64,000 bases of DNA, taken from assembly GCF_020529025.1 (NCBI RefSeq), contig NZ_JACNMM010000002.1:310001-374000 (forward strand), read 5' to 3'. Positions 8,675 to 17,291 of this stretch are shown piece by piece. The notes under the pieces were generated by a model. It worked only from the letters and a program-made list of their open reading frames with translations. It was not told the DNA's origin and did no database searches. The DNA comes from Oceaniglobus trochenteri. Its GTDB lineage: Bacteria > Pseudomonadota > Alphaproteobacteria > Rhodobacterales > Rhodobacteraceae. The position numbers and the translations under genes were made by a program. Every line of letters begins with the position of its first letter. The stretch's first letter is position 1.

Positions 8675-9253
8675 TCAGGACGCCTTGCAATAGGGCTGCT
8701 GGCTGGTCCAGGCGCGCATCTCGGCGCGTTTGCCTTCGCTGTGGAACGGACCCCAGTCCAGCATGCCGCGGCTGACGGTGCCGCGCTTGGCCACCTGGGC
8801 CGTGGCGATGCGGACCGCGCAGCGCAGGTTGCTGGCGCCATCCTTCAGCGCATTGCCGGATTTAGCGGCGCAGCCATAGCCCTGTGCGGTGCGCGGATCG
8901 ATCTGCACCAGGCCGAACCAACGCCCGCCGCCACCCACGGCAGCCGGATTCCAGGTGCTTTCGTGCTTGGCCAATGCGCTGAGCAGGCCGGCCCAGAAGG
9001 CGGCGCGCTGATCGGCGTCGGCCTCGGGGTAGCCGGGGCAATAGGCCGTGATGTCACTGGGTGTCAGGCTGGGAAGACCAGCGGAATCGCTGCGAAGGGC
9101 GGTCAGGGTCGCCTCTGTCCACAGCGGGGCCTCGGGGCGGTGATCCCAGCGCATGACCGGTAAAACGGTCGGATCTTCAACGGCTTCGGGCGTGTTCGCA
9201 CAGGCGCCAAGCGCCAGCGTCAGCCCGAGAACAAGAGCAATCGTTCGTTTCAT
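8675..9253 (-). CDS. Transglycosylase SLT-domain lipoprotein
   Basis: The 192-residue product starts MKRTIALVLGLTLALGACAN, a lipoprotein signal with lipobox LGAC, so it should be membrane-anchored on the periplasmic side. The SLT core contains ALAKHESTWNPAAVGGGG with the candidate catalytic Glu, then FGLVQIDPRTAQGYGC. Sequence order and spacing match the downstream gene closely (RWDHR near the N-terminus, WCPGY/YCPGY, GGGGRW, the terminal YC). It probably remodels peptidoglycan together with its soluble paralogue. Confidence 0.85.
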   Translation of the reverse strand: MKRTIALVLGLTLALGACANTPEAVEDPTVLPVMRWDHRPEAPLWTEATLTALRSDSAGLPSLTPSDITAYCPGYPEADADQRAAFWAGLLSALAKHESTWNPAAVGGGGRWFGLVQIDPRTAQGYGCAAKSGNALKDGASNLRCAVRIATAQVAKRGTVSRGMLDWGPFHSEGKRAEMRAWTSQQPYCKAS

Positions 9254-9420
9254 GATTCACATTTTGGCAGCACCGCGCGATTCTGCCCGGCGCCCGTGGG
9301 ATACCGCAAAAACCCCGCTTCGCCACCTTCGGGCTGCCGCATCGGCGGATTCCTGCGCCCTTGCGTGATCTGGCGGCCTGACCTAGAACCGCGCAAGCCC
9401 TCCAGATACACAGGTTTGCC

Positions 9421-10932
9421 ATGCTTGATCTTACCTTCGAAGCCCCGAAACCCCGCGTGATTTCAGGCGCAAAGCACGATTGGGAACTGGTGATCGGGCT
9501 TGAGGTGCACGCCCAGGTGTCCAGCAAGGCCAAACTGTTTTCCGGCGCCAGCACCCAGTTCGGGGCCGAGCCCAACAGCAACGTTGCCTTCGTGGACGCC
9601 GGGATGCCCGGCATGCTGCCTGTCATCAACGAGGGTTGCGTGGCGCTGGCAGTGAAGACCGGGCTGGGCCTGAAGGCCGAGATTCACCTGAAATCGGCCT
9701 TCGACCGCAAGAATTACTTCTATCCCGACCTGCCCCAGGGCTATCAGATTTCGCAACTTTACCACCCCATCGTCGGCGAGGGCGAGGTGATCGTGGACAT
9801 GGCCCCCGGCATCGCGCGGCGTGTGCGGATCGAGCGGATTCACCTGGAGCAGGATGCCGGCAAGTCGATTCACGACATGGACCCGAACATGAGCTTCGTG
9901 GACCTGAACCGCACCGGCGTGGCACTGATGGAGATCGTCAGCCGCCCCGACATCCGCGGCCCCGAGGAAGCAGCCGCCTATGTGGTGAAGCTGCGCCAGA
10001 TCCTGCGCTATCTGGGCACCTGCGACGGCAACATGCAGAACGGCAACCTGCGCGCCGACGTGAACGTGTCGGTCTGCCGCCCGGGCGATTACGAACGCTA
10101 TCAGGAAACCCAGGATTTCAGCCACCTCGGCACGCGGTGCGAGATCAAGAACATGAACTCCATGCGCTTCATCCAACAGGCGATCGAGGTCGAGGCGCGC
10201 CGCCAGATCGCCATCATCGAGGATGGCGGCAAGGTGGTGCAAGAAACCCGCCTCTACGATCCCGACAAGGGGGAAACCCGGTCGATGCGTTCCAAGGAGG
10301 AAGCGCATGATTATCGCTATTTCCCCTGCCCCGATCTTCTGCCGCTGGAAATCGAACAGTCCTTCGTCGATGACATCGCCGCAACGCTTCCCGAGCTGCC
10401 CGACGAGAAGAAGGCGCGCTTCGTGACCGAATTCGGGATGACCGAATATGATGCCGGCGTCCTGACGGCCGATGTCGAGAATGCCACCTACTTCGAGGCG
10501 GTGGCGCAGGGGCGCGATGGCAAGCTGGCCGCGAACTGGGTGATCAACGAATTGTTCGGCCGCCTGAAGAAGGACGACCTGGCAATCACCGAAAGCCCGG
10601 TGTCGCCCGATCAGCTGGGCGGGATCGTCGCTCTGATTTCCAAGGGCGACATCAGCGGCAAGATTGCCAAGGACCTGTTCGAGATCGTCTATACCGAGGG
10701 CGGCGATCCAGCCGAGATCGTGGAAAGCCGCGGCATGAAGCAGGTGACCGATACCGGTGCCATCGAGGCGGCCGTGGACAAGATCATCGCGGAGAACCCC
10801 GCCCAGGTGGAGAAGGCCAAGGTTAATCCCAAGCTGGCCGGCTGGTTCGTGGGCCAGGTGATGAAGGCCACGGGCGGCAAGGCAAACCCCGCTGCGGTGA
10901 ACCAGATCGTCGCCGCCAAGCTGGGCCAGTAA
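9421..10932 (+). CDS. gatB: Asp-tRNA(Asn)/Glu-tRNA(Gln) amidotransferase subunit B
   Basis: The 503-residue protein is the tRNA-binding and kinase subunit of the GatCAB complex, which converts misacylated Glu-tRNA(Gln) or Asp-tRNA(Asn) to the correct form. The family signatures are all present: [20 protein letters not shown] near the start, [15 protein letters not shown], and the cradle region [15 protein letters not shown]. The C-terminal helical and YqeY-like part (residues about 350-503) is complete. Length equals the family norm. gatA and gatC are not in the window, which is usual in this order, where gatCA and gatB are unlinked. Confidence 0.97.
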   Translation: MLDLTFEAPKPRVISGAKHDWELVIGLEVHAQVSSKAKLFSGASTQFGAEPNSNVAFVDAGMPGMLPVINEGCVALAVKTGLGLKAEIHLKSAFDRKNYFYPDLPQGYQISQLYHPIVGEGEVIVDMAPGIARRVRIERIHLEQDAGKSIHDMDPNMSFVDLNRTGVALMEIVSRPDIRGPEEAAAYVVKLRQILRYLGTCDGNMQNGNLRADVNVSVCRPGDYERYQETQDFSHLGTRCEIKNMNSMRFIQQAIEVEARRQIAIIEDGGKVVQETRLYDPDKGETRSMRSKEEAHDYRYFPCPDLLPLEIEQSFVDDIAATLPELPDEKKARFVTEFGMTEYDAGVLTADVENATYFEAVAQGRDGKLAANWVINELFGRLKKDDLAITESPVSPDQLGGIVALISKGDISGKIAKDLFEIVYTEGGDPAEIVESRGMKQVTDTGAIEAAVDKIIAENPAQVEKAKVNPKLAGWFVGQVMKATGGKANPAAVNQIVAAKLGQ

Positions 10933-11083
10933 CAAGGGCGTGTTCGCCCCGGCGGAAATGCCCGCAAATCCGCCCGACGCGCCGGAAAAGATCGGCGCAA
11001 GCTGGCTGATGCGCCGCGTCGGGCTTTCCCCGGCGCGCGCAGTTTGATAAAAGCGCGCTCTGGAACGGGCGCTGGAGGGTGCG

Positions 11084-11584
11084 ATGACAAATTTCGAATA
11101 CGTGGTGGTTCCGGCGCCAAGGAAGGCGCCCAAGATCAAGGGGGCCAAGACCAGCGAAGCGCGCTTTGCTCATACCCTGACCGAGGTGATGAACGCCTAT
11201 GGCGCCGAGGGCTGGGAATACCTGCGCTGTGACACCCTGCCCTGCGAAGAGCGCAGCGGGCTGACCGGCACCAAGACCGTTTATCAGAACATGCTGGTGT
11301 TTCGCCGGGTGATCGAGGAGACGGCCCACGACATCCCCGAGGCCGACCGCGTGCAAACGCCCGAACAACTGGCCGCCGAACTGGCCCCTGCCGCCCCCGC
11401 CCCGTCGTCCAGTCAGGCCCCCGCAACGCCCGAGGAAAAGCCCGCCGCCCCGCGTCTCAGCGCGGCGCGCACCGCATCTGCGGGCCCGGCCCCCCGCCTT
11501 GGCCCCGCCGCCACCGAAAGCGGCACGCGGGTGCACCCCTTTCCCCTTTCGGGGGCCGAGCGGTTCGAAAAGCGGGACGACTGA
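11084..11584 (+). CDS. DUF4177 domain protein
   Basis: The 166-residue product has an N-terminal DUF4177-like beta/alpha domain of about 80 residues (FEYVVVPAPRKAPK, NAYGAEGWEYLRCDTLPC, NMLVFRRVIEE). A low-complexity Ala/Pro-rich tail with no predicted fold follows. The ribosome site GGAGGG lies before the ATG. The function of this family is unknown. The gene is convergent with bolA, only three bases apart. Confidence 0.75.
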   Translation: MTNFEYVVVPAPRKAPKIKGAKTSEARFAHTLTEVMNAYGAEGWEYLRCDTLPCEERSGLTGTKTVYQNMLVFRRVIEETAHDIPEADRVQTPEQLAAELAPAAPAPSSSQAPATPEEKPAAPRLSAARTASAGPAPRLGPAATESGTRVHPFPLSGAERFEKRDD

Positions 11585-11587
11585 GGC

Positions 11588-11845
11588 TCAGGCCTTGATG
11601 ACAAGCGCGAGCGCATGAATGCGCCCGATCAGATCGGCACCGATGGCATCATGCACCGCCCTGTGGCGGGCGATCCGGGTCATCGGCGCAAAGGCAGGCG
11701 CGGTTATGGTAACACGAAAATGGCTTTCGCCGCCTTCCTGGTATCCGGCGTGGCCCCGGTGGGCCTCACTTTCATCCTCGACGTGCAGTTCGGTGGGCTG
11801 GAACGCTTTTTCCAGTCGGGCATGGATTTCATCGCTCACGGCCAT
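11588..11845 (-). CDS. bolA: BolA family protein
   Basis: The 85-residue protein is a single BolA domain, with ESEAHRGHAGYQEGGESHF and RIARHRAVHDAIGADL carrying the conserved His residues. BolA proteins partner with monothiol glutaredoxins in Fe-S cluster and iron regulation. It is divergent from a J-domain gene. A bolA - J-domain - cobS - cobT order is, as I recall, common in alphaproteobacteria, which fits the wider neighbourhood. Confidence 0.9.
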   Translation of the reverse strand: MAVSDEIHARLEKAFQPTELHVEDESEAHRGHAGYQEGGESHFRVTITAPAFAPMTRIARHRAVHDAIGADLIGRIHALALVIKA

Positions 11846-11917
11846 TTTTCTGCAATCTCCCCTTCACTCTCTGACCCAAATCTCTAAACTCCCAGTCCCG
11901 AGTCGGAAAGGTGCCCC

Positions 11918-12547
11918 ATGACGAAAAGCGATCCCTTTGGTTTTGACATGCGCGTCACTTCGGCCAAGAAGAAGAACCCGCGCGGCAAACGCGGCATGTC
12001 CGGTGCCTTCGAAACCTCGACGCGGGTATGCGAACATCCCGGCTGCCAGGAAGGCGGCCAATATCGTGCGCCCAAGTCGCCCGATCACCTGGATGAATAC
12101 CTGTGGTTCTGCAAGGAACACGTCCGCGAATACAACCTGAAGTGGAACTTCTTCAACGGCACCACCGAAGAGGAAATGGACGCGCAAATCGAAAGCGACC
12201 GGTTGTGGAACCGCGAAACCAAGCCCTTCAAGAAGTCCGAGGAACAGCGCGCCTGGTCACGCCTGGGGGTCGACGATCCGCATCAGGTTCTGGGCGAGAA
12301 CGCCACCCGCAACCCGGGCCGGTCGATCACCGGCACCCGCCGCCTGCCGCCGACCGAACGGCGCGCGCTGGATATCCTGGACGCCAAGGACCACTGGACC
12401 AAGCCCGAGATCCGCAAGGCCTATAAATCGCTGATCAAGGTGCTGCACCCCGACATGAACGGTGGTGACCGTGGCCACGAGGAACAGCTTCAAGAGGTCG
12501 TCTGGGCCTGGGATCAGATCAAGGACAGCCGCAGCTTTACCGGCTGA
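11918..12547 (+). CDS. J-domain (DnaJ-like) protein
   Basis: This 209-residue protein carries a C-terminal J domain (residues about 150-205) with the diagnostic HPD triad at 177-179 (VLHPDMNGGD), needed to stimulate an Hsp70. The N-terminal half is specific to this alphaproteobacterial group. It includes CEHPGCQEGGQYRAPKSP and WFCKEHVREYNLKWNFF, whose Cys and His residues may bind a metal. There is no Gly/Phe region or zinc-finger repeat, so it is not a canonical DnaJ. It probably acts as a specialised DnaK co-chaperone. A strong terminator follows. Confidence 0.9.
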   Translation: MTKSDPFGFDMRVTSAKKKNPRGKRGMSGAFETSTRVCEHPGCQEGGQYRAPKSPDHLDEYLWFCKEHVREYNLKWNFFNGTTEEEMDAQIESDRLWNRETKPFKKSEEQRAWSRLGVDDPHQVLGENATRNPGRSITGTRRLPPTERRALDILDAKDHWTKPEIRKAYKSLIKVLHPDMNGGDRGHEEQLQEVVWAWDQIKDSRSFTG

Positions 12548-12559
12548 CCGCAAGAAAAA

Positions 12560-12592
12560 GGCGCCGCGCTGTCACTGCGCGGCGCCTTTTTT
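12560..12592 (+). terminator. Rho-independent terminator after the J-domain gene
   Basis: A perfect 10-bp stem, GGCGCCGCGC with GCGCGGCGCC, with a seven-base loop is followed by six T. A run of A before the stem could extend the pairing and let it work from the opposite strand for msrB. Confidence 0.9.
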
Positions 12593-12602
12593 CATGGGCG
12601 GT

Positions 12603-13058
12603 TCAGGCCGGGCGAAACACCAGCGCCGCACCGTTCAGGCAGTGCCGCTTGCCCGTGGGGGGCGGGCCATCATCGAAGATGTGGCCAAGATGGCTCCCGC
12701 AGCGGTCGCAATGGCATTCGGTGCGGACCTGAAACAGGAACGACCGGTCCTCTTTCGTTTCAATCGCATTGTCCAGAGGCGCTGTGAAAGACGGCCAGCC
12801 GGTGCCGCTCTTGAATTTGGTGGCACTGTCATAGAGCGCCTGGTCGCAGCCCTTGCAGTGGAAGATACCCGGTTCGGTGATGTCGTTCAGTGGGCTTGAG
12901 AAGGCTTCTTCGGTCGCCTCCTCGCGCATGACGGCATATTCCAGATCGCTCAGCATCGCCTTCCACTCGGCCTTGCTGCGCTGCACCTCGAAAGCGGCGA
13001 AGGCAGGGGTGGCCAGGGTGGCGGCAAGGGTCGTTGTCAGGAAGTGGCGGCGTTTCAT
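12603..13058 (-). CDS. msrB: Periplasmic peptide-methionine (R)-S-oxide reductase, Tat-exported
   Basis: This 151-residue MsrB repairs methionine-R-sulfoxide. The structural zinc is bound by C68/C71 and C117/C120 (CKGC and CDRC), and the catalytic Cys is C140 in RHCLNGAAL. The SGTGWPSF motif is present. The N-terminus MKRRHFLTTTLAA has a twin-arginine pattern followed by a hydrophobic stretch ending ATPAFA, so export through Tat is likely. Most MsrB proteins are cytosolic, making this an envelope-repair enzyme. The start at 13058 gives that signal. It lies downstream of the fasciclin gene on the same strand and may share its transcript. Confidence 0.9.
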   Translation of the reverse strand: MKRRHFLTTTLAATLATPAFAAFEVQRSKAEWKAMLSDLEYAVMREEATEEAFSSPLNDITEPGIFHCKGCDQALYDSATKFKSGTGWPSFTAPLDNAIETKEDRSFLFQVRTECHCDRCGSHLGHIFDDGPPPTGKRHCLNGAALVFRPA

Positions 13059-13088
13059 GGCGGGCTCCGTCGTTGCGGAAAAGGGGGT

Positions 13089-13114
13089 GGATGCGCGACA
13101 CTCGCCGCGCATCC
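13089..13114 (-). other. Hairpin between the fasciclin gene and msrB
   Basis: A perfect 9-bp inverted repeat, GGATGCGCG and CGCGCATCC, encloses an eight-base loop in the 76-base gap between the two genes. On the transcribed strand only a short T run follows, interrupted by C. It may partly terminate or shield the fasciclin message, so that msrB is expressed at a lower level. Confidence 0.55.
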
Positions 13115-13134
13115 ATGGCTTGATACAGGTGGTC

Positions 13135-13686
13135 TTACTGCTTGGGCAGCAGGACGCGGTCGATCACGTGGATCACGCCGTTCGACTGCTTGACGTCGGC
13201 GGTGGTCACGGTGGCGACACGGCCGTTTTCATCGGTCAGCGTGATCTTGTCGCCGTCCATCTTGGCCTGAAGGGTGCAGCCGCCCACGGTGGGCACGGGG
13301 TGGGTGCCGTTGTCATCGGCGATCATCTGGCCGATGGCATCCGACATCGCATCGGCAGCCACGACGTGGCAGGTCAGGATGGTGGCCAGCTGTGCCTTGT
13401 TCTCGTCCATCATCAGCGCGTCCAGCGAATCCTTCTTGATCATGCCGAAGGCATCGTCGGTGGGCGCGAACACGGTGAACGGACCGGGGCCCATCAGCGT
13501 TTCCACGAGGCCGGCTTGTTTCACGGCGGCCACGAGGGTGGTGTGGATCGGAGAGTTCACGGCGTTCTCGACGATGTTCTTGCTTTCCAGCATCTCGGCA
13601 CCGCCCACCATGGGGTTGTCGGCCATGGCACCGGTGGCGATGGTGGAAAGGGCAAGGGTTGCGGCGGCGAAAGTCGTACGGATCAT
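13135..13686 (-). CDS. Secreted fasciclin (FAS1) domain protein
   Basis: The 183-residue product has a signal peptide (MIRTTFAAATLALSTIATGA, cleaved near MADNP) followed by one complete FAS1 domain of about 140 residues. Both conserved FAS1 blocks are visible: H1 as FTVFAPTDDAF and H2 as NGVIHVIDRVLLP. FAS1 domains mediate surface adhesion or protein contacts. The start at 13686 follows AGGAG. The gene sits directly downstream of the sigma/anti-sigma pair and is a plausible target of that sigma factor. Confidence 0.9.
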   Translation of the reverse strand: MIRTTFAAATLALSTIATGAMADNPMVGGAEMLESKNIVENAVNSPIHTTLVAAVKQAGLVETLMGPGPFTVFAPTDDAFGMIKKDSLDALMMDENKAQLATILTCHVVAADAMSDAIGQMIADDNGTHPVPTVGGCTLQAKMDGDKITLTDENGRVATVTTADVKQSNGVIHVIDRVLLPKQ

Positions 13687-13804
13687 CTTGATCTCCTGGT
13701 TGTGGTCTCCCGGATCGTCCCGGTTGCCTGAAATCACGAGGCCATCCGCGCCAGAGTTTCAGGGGGCCGCATCTTTTTGCCGCCGTGCACATCCGTGGCC
13801 CACG

Positions 13805-13833
13805 AAAAACCCCGCCGGAAGACCGGCGGGGTT
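13805..13833 (-). terminator. Terminator after the anti-sigma gene
   Basis: An 11-bp perfect stem, AACCCCGCCGG with CCGGCGGGGTT, with a four-base loop is followed on the reverse strand by a T run. The other side is also T-rich, so it could act in both directions. It separates the sigma/anti-sigma unit from the fasciclin gene, which must then have its own promoter. Confidence 0.85.
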
Positions 13834-13855
13834 GTTTTCTTTTCGTCGCAAAGGC

Positions 13856-14563
13856 TTAGGCGTCGACCAGCGCACCCGCCCCCAGAACCGCACCCGATGG
13901 CCCGGCGATGGGCGAACCGCCCGGCGGTTCTTCGCTTACCGCCAGGGTCGCGCCCGGCATGCTTTCGCGCAGATCCTCGGGCACGATCATCACGGCCTCG
14001 GGATCGTCGGGCAGAACGCCTAGCGAAACCGGTCCCGGGCTGCCCTCGGCAATCACCCAGAGTTCAAGAACGCGCCCCTCGGGGGCGGCCCCTGCCCGGC
14101 GTTCGACATGCATTTCGCCGCTTTCATCGCTGTAGGCGACGTTGATCACCAGCGCGTTCTCTTCCCCGGCAATCCCGGCCACATAGGTCGGTTCGAAGGC
14201 TGCGGGCGCGTCCACTTCGGGAAGCTGCGTCATCACCGCCAGACCCAGCGCGAGGGCCAGGCCGGCGCCGCCGAACAGCTTGAACATCGACCAGCCCCCC
14301 CGGCGTGTCGGGGCCGGGGCCTGTTGCGCGGTTTCCGCCTGGATCGCGCGGGCCAGGGCGGCGCGCAGCGCCTTGGGGGGATCGACCTCGGCGATCTCGT
14401 CGGCAAGTGGGGCAAGCCTGTCGCTCCACCAGGCCAGGCGCGCGCGCAGGGCACCATCGACCGCAAGCCGCTGATCAACGGCCTGGCGATCCTGGGGGGA
14501 CAGCAGATGAAGGGCGTATTCCGCCACCATCATCTCGTCGTTGTCAGGTTCCATGTCAGTCAT
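13856..14563 (-). CDS. RskA-type anti-sigma factor
   Basis: This 235-residue protein has the RskA layout. An N-terminal cytoplasmic sigma-binding domain (AEYALHLLSPQDRQAVDQRL) is followed by one membrane helix at about residues 93-113 and a periplasmic RskA C-terminal domain with ELWVIAEGSPGPVSLGVLP. There is no zinc-binding ZAS motif of the ChrR kind. The ATG at 14563 overlaps the sigma-factor stop as ATGA, which implies coupled translation; an ATG four codons upstream is possible. It should hold the ECF sigma factor until an envelope signal triggers proteolysis. Confidence 0.9.
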   Translation of the reverse strand: MTDMEPDNDEMMVAEYALHLLSPQDRQAVDQRLAVDGALRARLAWWSDRLAPLADEIAEVDPPKALRAALARAIQAETAQQAPAPTRRGGWSMFKLFGGAGLALALGLAVMTQLPEVDAPAAFEPTYVAGIAGEENALVINVAYSDESGEMHVERRAGAAPEGRVLELWVIAEGSPGPVSLGVLPDDPEAVMIVPEDLRESMPGATLAVSEEPPGGSPIAGPSGAVLGAGALVDA

Positions 14564-15102
14564 CTGCTCAGGCACTCTTTCAGGCTTTGCAGGCTGCGGC
14601 GCAGCCAGGTTCTCATGGTGTTGAGCGGCACACCGTAACGGTCTGCCAGCTCTTGATAGGTCTGTCCGTCCAGGTAGGCGCCTTTCACGGCCCCTGCCCT
14701 TTCGGGTTTCAGTTCACCCAGGCACCCCTGCACCCGGTCACGTTCCGAAGACGCCACGGCGGCGGCTTCCGGTGTGGGCGCGTGGTCGGGCAGCTCTTCC
14801 GCCAGATCAAGCGATTCGCCCCGCCGCTTGCGGGTGCGCAGCCGGTCGATGGCGCCATTGCGCGCCACGGTGATCAGCCAGGTCATGGGCGAAAAGCCGT
14901 TTGCCTTGTAGCGGTCGGCGTTGCGCCAGATCTTCAGGAAGATCTCTTGCAGCACGTCCTCGGCTTCTGCCCTGTCATTGAGTACACGCAGGCAGATGCC
15001 GAATAGTTTCGCGCTTGTCGCATCGTAAAGCGAAAGAAAGGCCGCCCGGTCGCCCTCGGCCATGGCGAGGATCATGTGTTCGATGTCTTGCGTTGTTCTC
15101 AT
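14560..15102 (-). CDS. ECF-type RNA polymerase sigma factor, SigK-like
   Basis: The 180-residue protein has sigma region 2 ([20 protein letters not shown] and [19 protein letters not shown], with a [15 protein letters not shown] core-binding helix) and region 4 ([20 protein letters not shown]). Regions 1 and 3 are absent, as in ECF sigma factors. Pairing with an RskA-type anti-sigma factor places it near the SigK/ECF19 group. It is transcribed away from cobS, and a promoter resembling an ECF site lies just upstream, suggesting autoregulation. Confidence 0.93.
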   Translation of the reverse strand: MRTTQDIEHMILAMAEGDRAAFLSLYDATSAKLFGICLRVLNDRAEAEDVLQEIFLKIWRNADRYKANGFSPMTWLITVARNGAIDRLRTRKRRGESLDLAEELPDHAPTPEAAAVASSERDRVQGCLGELKPERAGAVKGAYLDGQTYQELADRYGVPLNTMRTWLRRSLQSLKECLSR

Positions 15103-15132
15103 GGTTCCTCCGGGGCTGTCGCAACCGTTAAA

Positions 15133-15160
15133 TCAAACGCAGGGCCATCTGGCCAGTTCC
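15133..15160 (-). promoter_or_regulatory. Candidate autoregulatory ECF promoter of the sigma-factor gene
   Basis: Read on the reverse strand, GGAACT at 15160-15155 is followed after 16 bases by GTTTGA at 15138-15133. GGAAC is the usual -35 core of many ECF promoters, and a GTY-type -10 is common. A start point near 15125 would leave a leader of about 23 bases. A weaker relative (GAAACT, 17 bases, GTGATT) is found upstream of the fasciclin gene at 13760-13732. Confidence 0.45.
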
Positions 15161-15268
15161 TTGCGCGGATTTGGGCCGCCTTCCCCTTGCGTGCGCGGTG
15201 GATATGTTGCACCACGCCCGGGTTGGACGGCGCCCGGCACCCGGCGCCGCACGAAAGGGACGGACACC

Positions 15269-16255
15269 ATGGCTGACGGAAAGATCGACATTCAGGCAAA
15301 ACCCACCGAGGACATCTCGCTGCGCGACGTTTTCGGCATCGACAGCGATATGCACGTCAAAGGCTTTGCCGACCGGTCGGACCGCGTACCCGAGCTGGAT
15401 TCGACCTACAAGTTCGATCCCGACACCACCCTCGCCATCCTGGCCGGGTTTGCCCACAATCGCCGGGTGATGATCCAGGGCTATCACGGCACCGGCAAAT
15501 CCACCCATATCGAACAGGTGGCGGCGCGGCTGAACTGGCCCTGCGTCCGGGTGAACCTTGACAGCCACATTTCGCGGATCGACCTGATCGGCAAGGATGC
15601 GATCAAGCTGCGCGACGGCGTGCAGGTGACCGAATTCCAGGAAGGCATCCTGCCCTGGGCCCTGCGCAACCCCACCGCCATCGTCTTTGACGAATACGAT
15701 GCCGGGCGCGCCGACGTGATGTTCGTGATCCAGCGGGTTCTGGAAGTCGACGGCAAGCTGACGCTGCTGGACCAGAACGAGGTGATCACGCCCAACCCCT
15801 ATTTCCGCCTGTTCGCCACTGCCAATACCGTGGGCCTGGGCGATACCACCGGCCTTTACCACGGCACCCAGCAGATCAACCAGGGCCAGATGGACCGCTG
15901 GTCGCTGGTGGCGACGCTGAACTACCTGCGCCACGATGCCGAGGCGGCCATCGTGCTCAGCAAATCGCCCACCTACAACACCGAAAAGGGCCGCAAGATC
16001 ATCGGCCAGATGGTGACGGTGGCCGATCTGACGCGCACCGCCTTCATGAACGGCGATCTGTCCACGGTCATGTCGCCGCGCACAGTGATCGCCTGGGCGC
16101 AGAACGCCAGCATCTTCCGCGACGTGGGCTATGCCTTCCGGCTGACCTTCCTGAACAAGTGCGATGAGCTTGAGCGCGAGACCGTGGCCGAGTTCTATCA
16201 GCGCTGCTTTGACGAGGAACTGCCTGAAAGCGCCGCCAGCATCGCCCTGGGCTAA
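15269..16255 (+). CDS. cobS: Aerobic cobaltochelatase subunit CobS
   Basis: The 328-residue AAA+ ATPase powers cobalt insertion into hydrogenobyrinic acid a,c-diamide together with CobN and CobT. The Walker A motif is GYHGTGKST and the Walker B segment is [30 protein letters not shown] matches the sensor region of CobS. The ATG at 15269 gives the normal start [10 protein letters not shown] and follows GAAAGGG; an upstream in-frame extension is not needed. The partner cobT lies 1 kb downstream beyond an oppositely oriented PRC-barrel gene. Confidence 0.96.
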   Translation: MADGKIDIQAKPTEDISLRDVFGIDSDMHVKGFADRSDRVPELDSTYKFDPDTTLAILAGFAHNRRVMIQGYHGTGKSTHIEQVAARLNWPCVRVNLDSHISRIDLIGKDAIKLRDGVQVTEFQEGILPWALRNPTAIVFDEYDAGRADVMFVIQRVLEVDGKLTLLDQNEVITPNPYFRLFATANTVGLGDTTGLYHGTQQINQGQMDRWSLVATLNYLRHDAEAAIVLSKSPTYNTEKGRKIIGQMVTVADLTRTAFMNGDLSTVMSPRTVIAWAQNASIFRDVGYAFRLTFLNKCDELERETVAEFYQRCFDEELPESAASIALG

Positions 16256-16281
16256 GCCCGGGCGGCAGTTGCGCTCATGAA

Positions 16282-16312
16282 AAAGGCCGCGCCCGTATGG
16301 CGCGGCCTTTCC
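16282..16312. terminator. Bidirectional terminator between cobS and the PRC-barrel gene
   Basis: An 11-bp stem, AAAGGCCGCGC with GCGCGGCCTTT, with a seven-base loop lies between the two convergent stop codons. T-rich sequence follows on both strands. Confidence 0.8.
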
Positions 16313-16329
16313 TGTCTTTGCCGGACAGA

Positions 16330-17085
16330 TCAGTTGTTGGCTGCCGGGGCCGCGGGGGCCGTTCCGTCACCGGCCGGCATACTTTCCATGGCGCGGTTGG
16401 CCTGGTCTTGCGCCGCCTTCGTCACAAAGGCTTCGGCGGCTTCAAGGTCGGCTTCGGTCGCGCTGGTCACCAGGCGGATGTTGCCGTTTTCGTCGGTGGT
16501 GGTCGACAGGCTGTCCATGGCGATGGCGACGTCCTTCTCACCGATGCCCAGGAAACCGCCCACACCGATCACCACACCTTCGACGTTGCCATCCAGGTTG
16601 ACGATCATGTCGTCGATCTCGCCGATCGAGTCACCGTTCGAAGAGTAGACGGCGCTGCCGATCAGGTCGTTGGCAAGGATCGTGTTCTCGCTTTGCAGCG
16701 TGATTTGGCCTTCGACCGGCTGGGCCACCTCTTCCTCGGCGGCCGGCTCGGCTGCCATGCCATCGACGGCGGCTTCGGTTCCGGCTGCTGCATCGTCAAC
16801 AGCTTCTTCCGTGGCGGCGGCTGCGTCGTCAACCGCTTCCTCGGTGGCGGCGGCCGCATCGCCAGCCGCTTCCTCGGTGGCGGCGGCGGCATCCTCGGCC
16901 GCGCCTTCGACAGCATCGCCCGCCTTTTCGGCCGCGTCCTTCATCTCGTCCGTTGCCGTTTCAGTGTCGGCGGTAACCTCGGCGTCGGTTTCGGTGGTGG
17001 CGGTCTGTGCCATCCCGGCGACAGGGGCGCCGGCCAGCATTGCGATCAGGGCCAGACGGCTACCGGTTTGGAAAATGTTGGTCAT
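16330..17085 (-). CDS. Exported PRC-barrel protein with Ala/Glu/Asp-rich repeat region
   Basis: The 251-residue protein has a signal peptide ([20 protein letters not shown], ending near GMAQ). A helical low-complexity segment follows at about residues 35-105, built from 11-residue units of the type [11 protein letters not shown] repeated about four times. A PRC-barrel comes next ([20 protein letters not shown] and [17 protein letters not shown]). PRC-barrel proteins of this kind occur in alphaproteobacterial envelopes with unknown function. The repeat resembles LEA-like amphipathic helices. The start at 17085 was chosen for the signal peptide. It interrupts the cobS-cobT pair on the opposite strand. 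Confidence 0.85.
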   Translation of the reverse strand: MTNIFQTGSRLALIAMLAGAPVAGMAQTATTETDAEVTADTETATDEMKDAAEKAGDAVEGAAEDAAAATEEAAGDAAAATEEAVDDAAAATEEAVDDAAAGTEAAVDGMAAEPAAEEEVAQPVEGQITLQSENTILANDLIGSAVYSSNGDSIGEIDDMIVNLDGNVEGVVIGVGGFLGIGEKDVAIAMDSLSTTTDENGNIRLVTSATEADLEAAEAFVTKAAQDQANRAMESMPAGDGTAPAAPAANN

Positions 17086-17291
17086 GGGTTCACTCCGTTT
17101 TACTGCGGCGTTTTGGCGCACCTGACGACTGGTCCTGTGCCTTGACATCCAAATTTCGCCTCTTGTCCAGTCAATCCCCAAGGGCGCGAATTGGTTCCCG
17201 CCGGAATCGCGATTCACATGCCCCCTTTGACGAGTCGGCGGGAACATGCCAGACCCCCTCTGCACACAGTCGTAAGCCAGGCGTTCCGGAC

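Noticed and set aside
16770-16930. Short-period DNA repeat taken as a CRISPR or satellite
   Set aside because: The period is a multiple of three and lies in frame within a coding region; it encodes the repeated 11-residue helix units.
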